A DNA stretch of 64,000 nucleotides from Prolixibacteraceae bacterium (GTDB taxonomy: Bacteria > Bacteroidota > Bacteroidia > Bacteroidales > Prolixibacteraceae). Below are positions 17,848-27,609 of the stretch, in pieces. A program made the translations under genes and the position numbers. Location: the NCBI GenBank assembly GCA_019459525.1, contig JAIBEY010000077.1, positions 53,572-117,571 of the forward strand. The letters are read 5' to 3'. The notes beneath the pieces were generated by a model that saw only the letters and a list, made by a program, of their open reading frames with translations, made no database searches and was not told where the DNA came from. Each line of letters starts with the position of its first letter. The first letter of the stretch is position 1.

Positions 17848-18306
17848 TTATTTCTCCACAGTTATTTCTTCTTCATGATAGTAAGCAGTGCTGTTCGCTT
17901 TCCAATCTATTTTAACCTGGTAACGGCCTCTTTCGACCGAATCCAGGAGAATGGTTTGAGTGAGAGCGGTATCCAGTTTAAGGGCTAATGTCAAATCCCT
18001 TTTTTTCTCAACCGGGCTGTAGAAATGAATTTCTCCTGAATAATCCTGGTAATTGCCCAAATCAGGGAACTTCAGGGTTAACGAATCAACGGAAAGACTG
18101 AATTGTATTTTTTCGGGTAATTCATTGTTATTCTTTACTTTTTCGATGTGCTGCTGGTAATTGATCGATTTCTGGTAATAGTCAGTGTCAACCAGATCAA
18201 AATCCTGCCTGATGGCAACTGAAACCAGCACCAGCATTCCGCTGACCATAACCAGTAACGCGATAACAATTCCAGTTCCCCAATTAAATTTTATTTTCAT
18301 AGACAA
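17848..18306 (-). CDS. ccoH: FixH/CcoH-family protein
   Basis: A 152-residue protein with one N-terminal membrane helix (GTGIVIALLVMVSGMLVLVSV), then VDTDYYQKSINYQQHIEK, the characteristic start of FixH, and a C-terminal all-beta periplasmic domain. FixH/CcoH is needed for stable assembly of cbb3 oxidase and interacts with the copper exporter CcoI. The gene follows ccoG after a 75-bp gap and abuts the TauE-like gene. Confidence 0.88.
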   Translation of the reverse strand: MSMKIKFNWGTGIVIALLVMVSGMLVLVSVAIRQDFDLVDTDYYQKSINYQQHIEKVKNNNELPEKIQFSLSVDSLTLKFPDLGNYQDYSGEIHFYSPVEKKRDLTLALKLDTALTQTILLDSVERGRYQVKIDWKANSTAYYHEEEITVEK

Positions 18307-18381
18307 GTTATAGTTCTAAGTTTCAAATTCCAGGTTTTAGGTTCTTAAGATTTTGATTTGCACCCAGGACACTGCGACTGA

Positions 18382-19794
18382 TCATTGTTTGTTATCCAGC
18401 GAATTAGGCCCGACAAACGATGATGAGATTTTATCGATGAGTTTGCCGTTTTCGAAAACACCGATTTCCAAATGGCTGTTTGATGCCAGTACTAAATTTT
18501 TCTCCAAAACAATCAGCAGGTTTCTCTTGGCAACTTCCCCCTTTGCAACGTTCAGCGAATCTCCCATCAGGATGATTTGACCTTCAGGAGCTAAAAGTTT
18601 TATTTCGAGCCTGACTTCAGAGTTGGTTTTATTCACCATCTGGAGGTTATACAAATTGCTGTAATGATCGGGCCCGTATTCCTGAAACATGGTTCCCTGC
18701 GAGCGGATAAGGGTGGTTTCAACATCGCCGCGAACCGTGAATAAATAGGTGATTACGGTTAGCAGGGCAAATAAAACTACGGAATAGGCGATTACCCGGG
18801 CATTAAATTTTACCTTTTTACCTTCTGAAATTGATTTTTCGGAAGCAAAGCGAATCAGTCCGCTGGGTTTTCGTATTCTTTTCATTACCGAATTGCAGGC
18901 ATCGATACATGCCGTACAGTTAATACATTCGAGTTGGGTTCCGTTTCGAATGTCGATTCCGGTTGGGCAAACGGCTACACAACTGTAGCAATTGATGCAG
19001 TCGCCGTGTTCCCCTCTTCTGTTTTCGGCATTTCTGCGTGGTTCGCCTCTTTTATAATCGTAGGCCACCAAAATGGTATTGACGTCGAGCATAACGCCCT
19101 GCAGCCTTCCATACGGGCAAACCACGGTGCATACCTGCTCGCGGAACCAGGCAAATACAAAATAATGTGCCCCGGTAAAAGCAATCACTCCCATCAGTAA
19201 GCCAAATCTTTGTCCCGGCCAGCCGTCCATAATTTCACCAAGCTTTGCAGTGCCGGTGACATAGGCAATAAAAGTTATAATCGTGAAGAACGAAATCAAC
19301 AGGTAAATACCATGTTTCAGTATTCGCTTAAGCACTTTTATAGCGTCCGGCTCTTGTTCTGCCAGTTCTTTTTGCTGTTCCGGATTACCGTCAATCAGGT
19401 ATTCGATGGGCCGGTACAGAAATTCCAGAAAAACCGTTTGCGGGCAAACCCAGCCACAAAAAATCCTTCCGTAGATGACCGTAAACAATACCACAAAAAC
19501 GATGAGTGCGATGACGGCCAAAACCAATAGATGGAAATCCTGAGGATAAAATGTATTGCCAAACAATACAAACTTTCGTTCCAGAAAATTCAGAAAAATC
19601 AGCGGTTCACCCCTGAATTTCAGGAATGGAGCCAGGTAAAAGAAAATCAATAAACTCCAGGCTATAATCCTCCGGATATTGTACAACTTTCCTTTGGGCA
19701 TTTTTGGGAAAAGCCAAACCCGCTTACCGTCTTTCCCGAAGGTTGACGGGCGGTCCCTGAAGGTGGTTTCCTGATAATTTCCGGAAATTTCCAT
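18382..19794 (-). CDS. ccoG: Cytochrome c oxidase accessory protein CcoG (FixG)
   Basis: CcoG is a membrane ferredoxin-like protein that reduces copper for cbb3 assembly. The 470-residue protein has about five membrane helices. The cysteine motifs are in IFCGWVCPQTVFLEF and VCTVVCPYGRLQG, and two 4Fe-4S motifs follow: CINCYSCVAVCPTGID and CINCTACIDACNSVM. The C-terminal 120 residues form an Ig-like periplasmic domain. It is 13 bp downstream of ccoP, so it belongs to the same transcript. All iron-sulfur cysteines are present. Confidence 0.96.
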   Translation of the reverse strand: MEISGNYQETTFRDRPSTFGKDGKRVWLFPKMPKGKLYNIRRIIAWSLLIFFYLAPFLKFRGEPLIFLNFLERKFVLFGNTFYPQDFHLLVLAVIALIVFVVLFTVIYGRIFCGWVCPQTVFLEFLYRPIEYLIDGNPEQQKELAEQEPDAIKVLKRILKHGIYLLISFFTIITFIAYVTGTAKLGEIMDGWPGQRFGLLMGVIAFTGAHYFVFAWFREQVCTVVCPYGRLQGVMLDVNTILVAYDYKRGEPRRNAENRRGEHGDCINCYSCVAVCPTGIDIRNGTQLECINCTACIDACNSVMKRIRKPSGLIRFASEKSISEGKKVKFNARVIAYSVVLFALLTVITYLFTVRGDVETTLIRSQGTMFQEYGPDHYSNLYNLQMVNKTNSEVRLEIKLLAPEGQIILMGDSLNVAKGEVAKRNLLIVLEKNLVLASNSHLEIGVFENGKLIDKISSSFVGPNSLDNKQ

Positions 19795-19807
19795 GTTTAT
19801 GATGCTG

Positions 19808-20434
19808 TTAGTTTTTTACAAACTTTTCGCCTTGCGGTGCTTTCGGGTTAGGGGGATTAGTTCCCTGTAAACTCAAAATGTAAGCAATTACATGATTAAT
19901 TTGAGTCGGGTTCAACTGGCTTTTATACGAAATCATCCCTTTTTCAATCACACCGTCGTTGATCACTTTGAGCAAATCTTCAGGTCTTCCGCCATGAATC
20001 CAGTACTCATCGGTAAAGTTCGGACCAACTAAACCTTCTCCGAACTTACCGTGGCAAACCAGGCATGTTTTATCATAAATCACTTTCCCGGCTGCCAGGA
20101 TTTGTTCCTGGCTTAGTGGTGCGGCGGCAGCCTTAGCCGATTCTTCTTTTACTGCAACTTCAGTTTTTGCACGGGCGGCCATAATTTCTTTACGGTATTC
20201 TTTGCGCTGTACAATATCGTCGTCTTCAAATACGAAAAGTAAAGTCAGGTATGAGAAGGAGACTACGATAGTTACATAGAACAGGTATTTTAGCCAGGGT
20301 GGAAGCGGATTGTCGAGCTCTTTGATGCCATCGTATTCGTGATCCCCTCCAAAGTATTTAATTTGAGTTACCTCGTCAACTTCCTGATGAACGTCGTTGG
20401 GTTTGTTCAATTCATTATCGTCATTGGTGTGCAT
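19808..20434 (-). CDS. ccoP: cbb3 oxidase subunit III (CcoP), single-heme form
   Basis: CcoP passes electrons to the catalytic subunits. The 208-residue protein has an N-terminal cytoplasmic segment, the family motif GIKELDNPLPPWLKYLFY, one membrane helix at about 50-68 and one cytochrome c domain with CLVCH. Classical proteobacterial CcoP has two CxxCH motifs and about 300 residues; only one is present here, with the methionine ligand probably in KGMISYKSQL. An Ala/Glu-rich linker separates helix and heme domain. The single-heme form is typical of Bacteroidota. It follows ccoQ by 6 bp. Confidence 0.95.
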   Translation of the reverse strand: MHTNDDNELNKPNDVHQEVDEVTQIKYFGGDHEYDGIKELDNPLPPWLKYLFYVTIVVSFSYLTLLFVFEDDDIVQRKEYRKEIMAARAKTEVAVKEESAKAAAAPLSQEQILAAGKVIYDKTCLVCHGKFGEGLVGPNFTDEYWIHGGRPEDLLKVINDGVIEKGMISYKSQLNPTQINHVIAYILSLQGTNPPNPKAPQGEKFVKN

Positions 20435-20440
20435 AAGTCT

Positions 20441-20632
20441 TTATTTTGCTGTTGTTTGATTATTACTAATGTCCGAATCATCTAAAGGCATGCTGCTCAG
20501 TTTGTTTACTTCATCTTTTTTCATCCGGAATGCCTGAATGGAAACGAATACGAAAAAGGTGAAGAAGATGATAAAACCGACCAGGGCATAGATTTCGACG
20601 TGAAATATGTTGCGAAATGAATCTGTTAACAT
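20441..20632 (-). CDS. ccoQ: CcoQ-like small subunit of cbb3 oxidase
   Basis: A 63-residue protein with one central membrane helix (EIYALVGFIIFFTFFVFVSI) and a charged C-terminal tail. Its size, topology and position directly between ccoNO and ccoP, with gaps of 3 and 6 bp, identify it as the CcoQ/FixQ equivalent, which protects the assembled complex in other bacteria. Sequence similarity of CcoQ proteins is weak, so the call rests mostly on context. Confidence 0.82.
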   Translation of the reverse strand: MLTDSFRNIFHVEIYALVGFIIFFTFFVFVSIQAFRMKKDEVNKLSSMPLDDSDISNNQTTAK

Positions 20633-20635
20633 GAT

Positions 20636-22777
20636 TTACTTTTTTTCAGGTTTATTGGAAATGTCAACACCCAACCGTTGCATGTAAGCAATTAATGCAA
20701 TGATTTCGCGGTTGCTGTCGGTTTGGATACCAGCGGCAGCCAGGTCTTTGGCTATGCTGTCGGCCTGTGCTTTGAGGTCGTCAATGGCTTTCAGTTCATA
20801 ATTGTCGGGGTATGGAACACCCAGTAATTTCATGGCCCGTATTTTCCCCGGGGTCGATTTTATATCGATTTCTTTTTTTGCCAACCACGGATATTTGGGC
20901 ATAATGGAAGCCTCGTTCATCTTTTGCGGATCGATAAAATGGTTGTAATGCCAGGAGTTTGGTTTGTAAATTTTGCCTGTTTTAACCCCTTCGCGAGCCA
21001 AATCCGGTCCGGTGCGTTTCGAGCCAAACTGGAACGGGTGATCGTAAATAAATTCGCCAGACTTGGAATATTCACCATAACGCTCTGTTTCCGAACGGAA
21101 TGGCCTGACCATTTGCGAATGGCAGTTGTAACAACCTTCTTTAACGTAAATGTCTCTTCCCTGTAATTCGAGCGGTGTATATGGTTTTACGCTGGTTATG
21201 GTCGGAATATTCGATTTGATGAGGTAAGTCGGAATAACTTCAACAATACCGCCAATCAGGATGGCGATGGTGGCGAAAATCAGGAAACGGATGGGCTTGC
21301 GTTCCAGGAAACGGTGCCAGCTTTCTGATTGTGTTTTCGATTCGGATTCGGATTCCAGCGCTGGCGCCTGTGCCGCTTCTTCGGCAACAAACGAACCTGC
21401 CTGAATGGTTTTTACGATGTTGTAAATAAGTATCAGCATCCCGATAACATACAAGGTGCCTCCAAATGCCCGAATGGCGTACATCGGGATTAATTGCGAT
21501 ACCGTCTCCAGGAAGTTCGGATACATTAAAAATCCGTCAGGGGTAAACTGTTTCCACATTAAGGCCTGGGTAATACCGCCAATATACAGCGGAACCGCAT
21601 AAAATACGATGCCGAGGGTGGCAATCCAGAAATGGACATTGGCCAGTTTGGTCGAATAGAGTGTGGTGTTGTAAAGTCGTGGAATCAACCAGTAGATCAT
21701 GCCGAAGGTCAATAAACCATTCCAGCCCAATGCCCCAATATGCACGTGCCCGATCGTCCAGTCGGTAAAGTGGCTGATGGCATTGACTGATTTAAACGAA
21801 AGCAATGGCCCTTCGAAGGTTGACATTCCATATGCGGTAACACCAACTACAAACATTTTGAGTACCGGTTCTTTGCGCACTTTGTCCCACGCACCGCGCA
21901 GGGTAAGCAATCCGTTAATCATACCGCCCCAGCTTGGTGCAATTAACATCACCGAAAAAGTGGTGCCCAATGCCTGAAGCCAGTCGGGTAACGAGCTATA
22001 TAACAAGTGGTGTGGCCCTGCCCAGATATAAAGGAAAATGAGCGACCAAAAATGAACGATTGATAATTTATAGGAATATACCGGACGGCCTGAAACTTTC
22101 GGTACAAAATAATACATCATGCCCAGGAATGGTGTGGTAAGAAAAAATGCCACAGCATTGTGTCCGTACCACCACTGTACCAAAGCGTCCTGAACTCCGG
22201 CATAAAGTGTATAACTTTTCAGGAAACTAACCGGAACAGCCAGCGAATTAAAGATATGGAGAACAGCCACAGTCACCCAGGTAGCAATATAAAACCAGAT
22301 GGAAACGTAAATGTGGCTGGTGCGTCGTTGTAAAATGGTTCCAAACATGTTCCAGCCAAATACCACCCAAACCACGGTAATGGCAATATCGATAGGCCAT
22401 TCCAATTCAGCATATTCTTTGCCGGTAGTAAAACCAGCCAGCAAAGTAACAGCCGCGGCCACAATGATGGATTGCCAGCCCCAGAAGTGTATTTTACTAA
22501 GCAAATCGCTGTAAATGCGGGTCTTTAATAAGCGTTGCAACGAATAATAAACCGCCGTGAAAATGGCATTTCCTACAAAGGCAAAAATTACCGCATTGGT
22601 ATGCACGGGTCGCGTTCGGCCGAAAGTCGTGAATTCGAGCCCAAAATTCATGGAAGGGATGAAAATCTGGAAGGCTATCAATAAGCCCGCAACTAAGCCA
22701 ACAACGCCCCAGACCATCGTTGCTATCGCAAAGTTCCGGGTCATTCGGTTGTCGTACGAAAACTTCTGTAATTCCAT
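20636..22777 (-). CDS. ccoNO: cbb3 oxidase fused subunits I and II (CcoN-CcoO)
   Basis: This 713-residue protein joins two subunits that are separate in Proteobacteria. Residues 1 to about 460 are CcoN, the oxygen-reducing subunit, with heme ligands in RPVHTNAVIFAF and HVHIGALGW and CuB ligands in WWYGHNAVAFF and GPHHLLYSSLPDW. A Glu/Ser-rich linker follows, then from about residue 490 CcoO: a membrane anchor (FLIFATIAILIGGIVEV) and a mono-heme cytochrome c domain (GCYNCHSQMVRPF, axial Met in ASIMPKYPWL). Fusion fixes stoichiometry at 1:1. cbb3 enzymes have high oxygen affinity, so this oxidase likely serves low-oxygen growth. It is 28 bp downstream of ccoS. Confidence 0.97.
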   Translation of the reverse strand: MELQKFSYDNRMTRNFAIATMVWGVVGLVAGLLIAFQIFIPSMNFGLEFTTFGRTRPVHTNAVIFAFVGNAIFTAVYYSLQRLLKTRIYSDLLSKIHFWGWQSIIVAAAVTLLAGFTTGKEYAELEWPIDIAITVVWVVFGWNMFGTILQRRTSHIYVSIWFYIATWVTVAVLHIFNSLAVPVSFLKSYTLYAGVQDALVQWWYGHNAVAFFLTTPFLGMMYYFVPKVSGRPVYSYKLSIVHFWSLIFLYIWAGPHHLLYSSLPDWLQALGTTFSVMLIAPSWGGMINGLLTLRGAWDKVRKEPVLKMFVVGVTAYGMSTFEGPLLSFKSVNAISHFTDWTIGHVHIGALGWNGLLTFGMIYWLIPRLYNTTLYSTKLANVHFWIATLGIVFYAVPLYIGGITQALMWKQFTPDGFLMYPNFLETVSQLIPMYAIRAFGGTLYVIGMLILIYNIVKTIQAGSFVAEEAAQAPALESESESKTQSESWHRFLERKPIRFLIFATIAILIGGIVEVIPTYLIKSNIPTITSVKPYTPLELQGRDIYVKEGCYNCHSQMVRPFRSETERYGEYSKSGEFIYDHPFQFGSKRTGPDLAREGVKTGKIYKPNSWHYNHFIDPQKMNEASIMPKYPWLAKKEIDIKSTPGKIRAMKLLGVPYPDNYELKAIDDLKAQADSIAKDLAAAGIQTDSNREIIALIAYMQRLGVDISNKPEKK

Positions 22778-22805
22778 AGAGTTTTATTTAGTTTTTTTTA
22801 AAATT

Positions 22806-23054
22806 TCAACTTTTAGGTTGTGGGTTGTGTGGTTTGGGTTTTGTCACCGGCGCCTGATCTCTGCGGCTTTCTTTTTCAGTTTTTGGACTTCTGTCTTTCG
22901 GCTCTTCTTTCAGAGCAGGGTCTTCAAACAACATCCGGACCGACGGTGTGTAAGTATCTTCGTACTGGCCACTTTTAACCGACCATATAAAGGCCACTAA
23001 AAATGCACCTGCCATTACAATTGCCGCAAACACCAAAATGATAACTACTGACAT
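22806..23054 (-). CDS. ccoS: CcoS cbb3 oxidase assembly protein
   Basis: CcoS is needed to insert heme and copper into cbb3 oxidase. The 82-residue protein has the family pattern: a single N-terminal membrane helix (VIILVFAAIVMAGAFLVAFIWSVKSGQYED) ending in the hallmark W-x3-GQYED. The remaining 40 residues are hydrophilic and Pro/Lys-rich, longer than in many CcoS proteins. It lies 12 bp downstream of ccoI, matching the ccoI-ccoS order seen elsewhere. Confidence 0.92.
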   Translation of the reverse strand: MSVVIILVFAAIVMAGAFLVAFIWSVKSGQYEDTYTPSVRMLFEDPALKEEPKDRSPKTEKESRRDQAPVTKPKPHNPQPKS

Positions 23055-23066
23055 ATTTTTCCTTCT

Positions 23067-25463
23067 TTAAAACCGAAATCCTTTTGCTGATAAACTTACT
23101 GAAAAACTGGCAAATAACACCACCGAAACAGAACTTATTGGCATCAGAATAGCCGCGACTATGGGCGTAAGGGCTCCCTGAACGGCAAACGATAATCCGA
23201 TAAGGTTATATAAAAATGAAATCAGGAAACCGGCTTTTACAATTTTCATGCTTTGATGCGTAAACTGGATGAACTGATTCAACCGGGCAAACTGTTTCGA
23301 TTGGAGAATGGCATCACAGGCGGGCGAAAAGTTGAACACATTGTCGGCAATTACAATACCCACATTGCTTTCGTTCAGTGCCCCGGCATCATTCAGCCCG
23401 TCGCCAATCATTAAAACCTTTTTGCCTTGTTTTTGCAAACTCCGGATGTAATCCAGCTTATCGGTGGGCGACTGGTTAAAATGAAGGTTTTTTTCAGTCC
23501 CGAAGAACTTTACCAGATTTGCTTTTTCGGCATCATTGTCGCCGGTTAACAGGTGCAACTCGTGCGTTTTGTTTAATTTTTGTATCAGTTCATGTAATCC
23601 GGGGCGGTATTCGTTCTCAAGCTGAAAATGACCGGCAATTTCATTGTCAAGAAACACCCATACCTCGGTTTTTAGGTTTTCCTCCTCCGTTTTTTCACCC
23701 GAAACAAAATATCTCGATCCCAGATTAATCCGAATGCCCGAAATTGTTCCGGTAATTCCCAATGAAGGAATCTCCTGAAAGTTACCGACAGTCAGTAACT
23801 CATCGCCAGCAATTGAATTACATATGGTTTTGCTTAACGGATGCGAGGAGTGAAAAGCCAGCGATTTGATCATCAGGAACTGATGGGCAGTAAGTCCTTT
23901 CCCGATAAACCGGATATCCGACGATTGCGCATTGGTAATGGTTCCGGTTTTGTCAAATACAACGGTGTCAACCTTGTACAAATGTTCGATGACTGCGGTG
24001 TTTTTCAGGTAAAAACCTTTCCGTCCAAATTGCCGCATGGTGCTGCCGAAAGTAAACGGAACCGTTAATGCCAGCGCGCAGGGGCAGGCAATAATTAATA
24101 CCGAAGTAAATGAGAAAAGTGCGATTTCGGGTTTGTTGAACATCCAGAATATGCCGGAGCTGATGGCAATAAGCACCACGATTACCGTAAAATACTGGCT
24201 TACCCGGTTTACAATGGTGTTTAGCCTGTTTGCAGCCGTAAACGGATTTTCGGCCTGATTCCAAAGCTGTGTCAGGTAACTTTGCTGAATGTCTTTTTCA
24301 ATAGTGAGTTCGATGGCGCTGCCGATTTGCCGTCCTCCGGCAAACACAAAATCACCGGCTTGTTTGGCAACGGGCATCGATTCGCCGGTCACAAAACTGT
24401 AATCAATGCTGGCGGTCCCGCTTTTCAGGATCGAATCTGCCGGTACAATTTCCTGATTACGAACCAGGATTCGATCGCCGGGTTTCAGTTCTTCCAATGG
24501 GATAGTCACATTTCCGGAATCGGTAATGGTGGTTACGGCAAGCGGGAAATAGGTTTTGTAATCGCGCTCGAACGAAAGTGCCTGATACGTTTTCCCCTGG
24601 TACCAGCGGCCGATAAGCATAAAGAATACCAGTCCGGTTAGTGAATCGATGTAGCCAATCCCTTTTCCCGACAGGATTTCGACCAGGCTTTGGGTAAAAA
24701 GGGTGATCAGTCCCAGCGCAATGGGTAAATCAATGCTGATGATCTTTTTTTTCAGGCTTTTATAAGCGGTAAGGAAATAATCGCTGGCACTGTAGGTTAA
24801 TACCGGGATGGCCAGCAATACACTTAACCAGCCAAATAGTTTTTTCATGTCGGCTTCCAGAAACTGATGCCCCGGAAGGTATTGCGGGAAATGATAAATC
24901 ATGGCATTCATAAAACTGAATGCAGCAATCCCGATTTTAATAAACAGCTTTTTCTCCGATTTTTCTGCCTGAGGTTTTTCGATGCTGTGCTGGTTGATTT
25001 CCGGAATGTAATGGATGCTTACCAGTAATTCAACCAGTTGGCGAAGCGAAATTTCAGTCTCATTAAAAGTAATGTTAATCTCTTTCTTCGGGAAATTAAC
25101 GAATGATTGAATGATCCCTTTATTTAGGCTATGCAGGTTTTCGAGCAGCCAAATGCACGAGGCACAATGTATTTCGGGAATAAAGAAGCTGACTTTGGAA
25201 ATGCCACCCTCCGAAAAGGTAAGAATTTTGGATTTGAATTTTTCGAGGTCCAGAAAAGCGTAAGTTTCATCCGCGGGACGTTTTTCGTCTTCAATGCGGA
25301 TTCCGGGCATGGGCTCAATCTGGTAGTATTGTTTGAGCTGGTTGGTGTTTAGGATCTGATAAACGGTAGAACAGCCCGAACAGCAGAATGGATGCCCCTC
25401 AAAAAGTACAGGCGACTTTCCACACGAATTACCACAATGAATACATTTCAAGTCTTCACTCAT
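23067..25463 (-). CDS. ccoI: Copper-exporting P1B-type ATPase CcoI
   Basis: CcoI pumps copper across the inner membrane for cbb3 assembly. The protein (798 residues from the ATG at 25463) starts with a cysteine-rich metal domain typical of the CcoI group (CIHCGNSCGKS, CCSGCSTVY), then an HMA domain with HCASC. Membrane metal-site CPC in IACPCALALTVPF, phosphorylation motif DKTGTITN, and hinge MIGDGLNDAGAL are all present. A TTG start 27 codons upstream is possible, but the ATG start agrees better with the family. It is the first gene of the cbb3 operon (ccoI-S-NO-Q-P-G-H-TauE-like). Confidence 0.95.
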   Translation of the reverse strand: MSEDLKCIHCGNSCGKSPVLFEGHPFCCSGCSTVYQILNTNQLKQYYQIEPMPGIRIEDEKRPADETYAFLDLEKFKSKILTFSEGGISKVSFFIPEIHCASCIWLLENLHSLNKGIIQSFVNFPKKEINITFNETEISLRQLVELLVSIHYIPEINQHSIEKPQAEKSEKKLFIKIGIAAFSFMNAMIYHFPQYLPGHQFLEADMKKLFGWLSVLLAIPVLTYSASDYFLTAYKSLKKKIISIDLPIALGLITLFTQSLVEILSGKGIGYIDSLTGLVFFMLIGRWYQGKTYQALSFERDYKTYFPLAVTTITDSGNVTIPLEELKPGDRILVRNQEIVPADSILKSGTASIDYSFVTGESMPVAKQAGDFVFAGGRQIGSAIELTIEKDIQQSYLTQLWNQAENPFTAANRLNTIVNRVSQYFTVIVVLIAISSGIFWMFNKPEIALFSFTSVLIIACPCALALTVPFTFGSTMRQFGRKGFYLKNTAVIEHLYKVDTVVFDKTGTITNAQSSDIRFIGKGLTAHQFLMIKSLAFHSSHPLSKTICNSIAGDELLTVGNFQEIPSLGITGTISGIRINLGSRYFVSGEKTEEENLKTEVWVFLDNEIAGHFQLENEYRPGLHELIQKLNKTHELHLLTGDNDAEKANLVKFFGTEKNLHFNQSPTDKLDYIRSLQKQGKKVLMIGDGLNDAGALNESNVGIVIADNVFNFSPACDAILQSKQFARLNQFIQFTHQSMKIVKAGFLISFLYNLIGLSFAVQGALTPIVAAILMPISSVSVVLFASFSVSLSAKGFRF

Positions 25464-25673
25464 AAGTTCAGGGCTGGCAGTTGAATTACCGCTAAATAAG
25501 GATTTAAATGAGAATTTGTTCAATTGTTTCTGGAAAAAAAGCAAAGAAAAGTTGGCCGGATTGACAGTGTTTACTGCAATTGGTTATCTTTCAGTGTATT
25601 TGAAACAATCGGTTTGTCCTGTCTTTTTAACGCGTTTACTTCTTATTTTTCTATGCCCCAATTCCGGAAAATA

Positions 25674-25710
25674 AAAAAGGTATTGCCCGTTTTTGAAACA
25701 ATACCTTTTT
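25674..25710 (-). terminator. Strong intrinsic terminator after the MATE gene
   Basis: A perfect 12-bp stem, AAAAAGGTATTG (25674-25685) with CAATACCTTTTT (25699-25710), has a 13-nt loop and T-tracts on both sides. It starts 17 bp after the stop of the minus-strand MATE gene and insulates the cbb3 operon from it. Confidence 0.85.
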
Positions 25711-25726
25711 CTGTAAAATGTTGAGT

Positions 25727-27112
25727 TTATTCCTGGATCACCCGGATTCTTTTCCATTTTCCGCTTCGGAACCTGAAGACCAGAACCGTTGAAAACAAAA
25801 GGAAGAACAGAATTAACAGGAACCAACTAAACGGGACTGATAGTTTCAGCACGTTGAGCGACACATATAAAATCGGAATAAACGACCAGTGGGCGATGAC
25901 CGATACAATCATGGTAAAATGGGTGTCGCCAGCCCCGCGCAGGGCGCCAACCAGGGCAATAACCACTGCTTCAACCAGCACATAAAGTGCCGCAAGGCGT
26001 ATCATGGCTACGGCAATGGGCACTGCATCTTCGAATATAGCCGACTGTTTTTCGGGGTGGAAAACCCGAACAAGTTGTTCCGGAATACATACAAAGAGTG
26101 CCAGGATGATGACCGAATACAGGATACCGGTTTTGATGGCCGAGATTGCTGCATGTTGCGCAATATCGGGTTTCCCGGCTCCCATATACCGACCGGCCAG
26201 GCTGGTCACGGCAATTTCGATACCCAGTAAGGGAATGAACGAAACCAGATCCCAGTTGAACATGATGGTGGTGGCTGTTGCAACAACGTCTCCCTGAGAA
26301 TGGAACATCGCAATCATAGTTGCGAATGCCATAAAGTTCAGGAACATCTCGAATCCGGCAGGAGATCCGTAGTAGATCAGCTTTTTCATTACCCCAAAGT
26401 TAAACCGGAATGATTTCATAACTCCGAACTCCTTTCGGTTAGTCCGACCAACATATACAGACAAAAGGATAATCATAGCGGCACAACCTCCGGCCACCGT
26501 GGCAATGGCAGCTCCCTGCACACCCATAGCCGGAAATCCAAGCTTCCCGAAAATCAGGATGTAATCGAGTACCACATTAACCACCATAGCAACCAAGGTC
26601 GCCGCCATAACGATTTTTGTTTTCCCGATCCCGGTGAAATAACATCCCAATGTATAGCGCATCATACCAAAAACGGCGCCCCACGTCAGAATATTCAGGT
26701 ATTCAACCTGGTAATTAAGTTGTGAAACCGGAATTTTCATGAATTCAAAATAGCTAATAGCCAACGGTTTAATCAGTAAAATTACGGGCCAGGCCAGCAG
26801 CGTAACCAGTATGGCCTGAAACGCAGCTTTGGTGGCATTGTGCTTTTCGCCTGCCCCAAAATACTGGGCTACCAAAGCGGTAGAATAGCCTGTTAACCCA
26901 ACGAAAAAGAACATGAGCATTTGCATCGTCACGCCGCCTCCCATGGCCGCATTCATTTGTTCAGAACCTATTCGCGCCAGGAAAAGACGGTCGGTAAAGG
27001 TCATTACTCCGTCGCAGGCAGTCGAAATAATCATGGGTAAGGCCAGCGTCAATAATTCGCGAATCCCTCCCGGTTCGTGATACCGGGAAAAGTACTTTTT
27101 TAGAAATGTCAT
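25727..27112 (-). CDS. MATE-family efflux transporter
   Basis: A 461-residue protein with about 12 membrane helices of the multidrug and toxin extrusion family (NorM/DinF type), which exports organic cations using a sodium or proton gradient. Two homologous halves start with GGIRELLTLALPMIISTACD and GVMKKLIYYGSPAGFEMFL. The ATG at 27112 is chosen because the 31 codons before it are hydrophilic and non-homologous. Its own terminator separates it from ccoI, so it is probably an independent unit lying between two oxidase clusters. The drug substrate is not predictable. Confidence 0.93.
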   Translation of the reverse strand: MTFLKKYFSRYHEPGGIRELLTLALPMIISTACDGVMTFTDRLFLARIGSEQMNAAMGGGVTMQMLMFFFVGLTGYSTALVAQYFGAGEKHNATKAAFQAILVTLLAWPVILLIKPLAISYFEFMKIPVSQLNYQVEYLNILTWGAVFGMMRYTLGCYFTGIGKTKIVMAATLVAMVVNVVLDYILIFGKLGFPAMGVQGAAIATVAGGCAAMIILLSVYVGRTNRKEFGVMKSFRFNFGVMKKLIYYGSPAGFEMFLNFMAFATMIAMFHSQGDVVATATTIMFNWDLVSFIPLLGIEIAVTSLAGRYMGAGKPDIAQHAAISAIKTGILYSVIILALFVCIPEQLVRVFHPEKQSAIFEDAVPIAVAMIRLAALYVLVEAVVIALVGALRGAGDTHFTMIVSVIAHWSFIPILYVSLNVLKLSVPFSWFLLILFFLLFSTVLVFRFRSGKWKRIRVIQE

Positions 27113-27609
27113 AATGGTTGTGTAGTTTTCTGTTGTTTTCTTCCCACCAGTGTGGTGCGTATATGGATGTTTAAATTTAAGTTGCGGTTGCGCAGAACAG
27201 AACAATACTTGTGTTTCCGGATAAAACCGGAAGTGTGTTTTGCCTACGGATTTGCCCGACGAAATTACGGGGAAAATAATTTGGGTTCTTTGTTTCTTTT
27301 GGTGAAAAGGAAATTTCTAGGATTGAATGACTAAAGCGGAGCATTGATCGGGTAACGATATATTTGTGCCTTTAATTGACAATAATGATTTGTTTCCTGC
27401 TGTTTCTGGTGCCGCAACTGATTTTTGCTGGTGTGGTTCATGTTTCTGTTCCGATGTCCGATGGCGTTCAAAATCAATCGTGTTTGACGAAATCTATCGG
27501 TAATCAATTTAATTGATGCTATTTTTTATTCCCAAACTCCTGAAAACCTGAAAAATCAATTTAACTTTAAATGTTAGATTTTTAAAACTATTTGAATCGA
27601 TTGTTCAAG
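27113..27609. other. Intergenic region between MATE and cyd genes
   Basis: A divergent gap of nearly 500 bp without a supported gene. It contains a small hairpin (TTCCGG, ATAAAA, CCGGAA near 27216-27233) and a -7-like TATATTTG at 27359-27366 pointing to the cyd operon, though no TTG is found 19-21 bp upstream of it. The 230 bp before the first cyd gene could be a long leader. No convincing FNR-type site was found by eye. Confidence 0.4.

Noticed and set aside
25545..25673. FNR/CRP-type operator upstream of ccoI
   Set aside because: TTGAC and CAA half-sites occur, but no pair has the spacing and symmetry of TTGAT-N4-ATCAA.
27359..27366. TATATTTG as a full promoter of the cyd operon
   Set aside because: The -7 element fits but no TTG lies 19-21 bp upstream, so it is mentioned only as a possible site.
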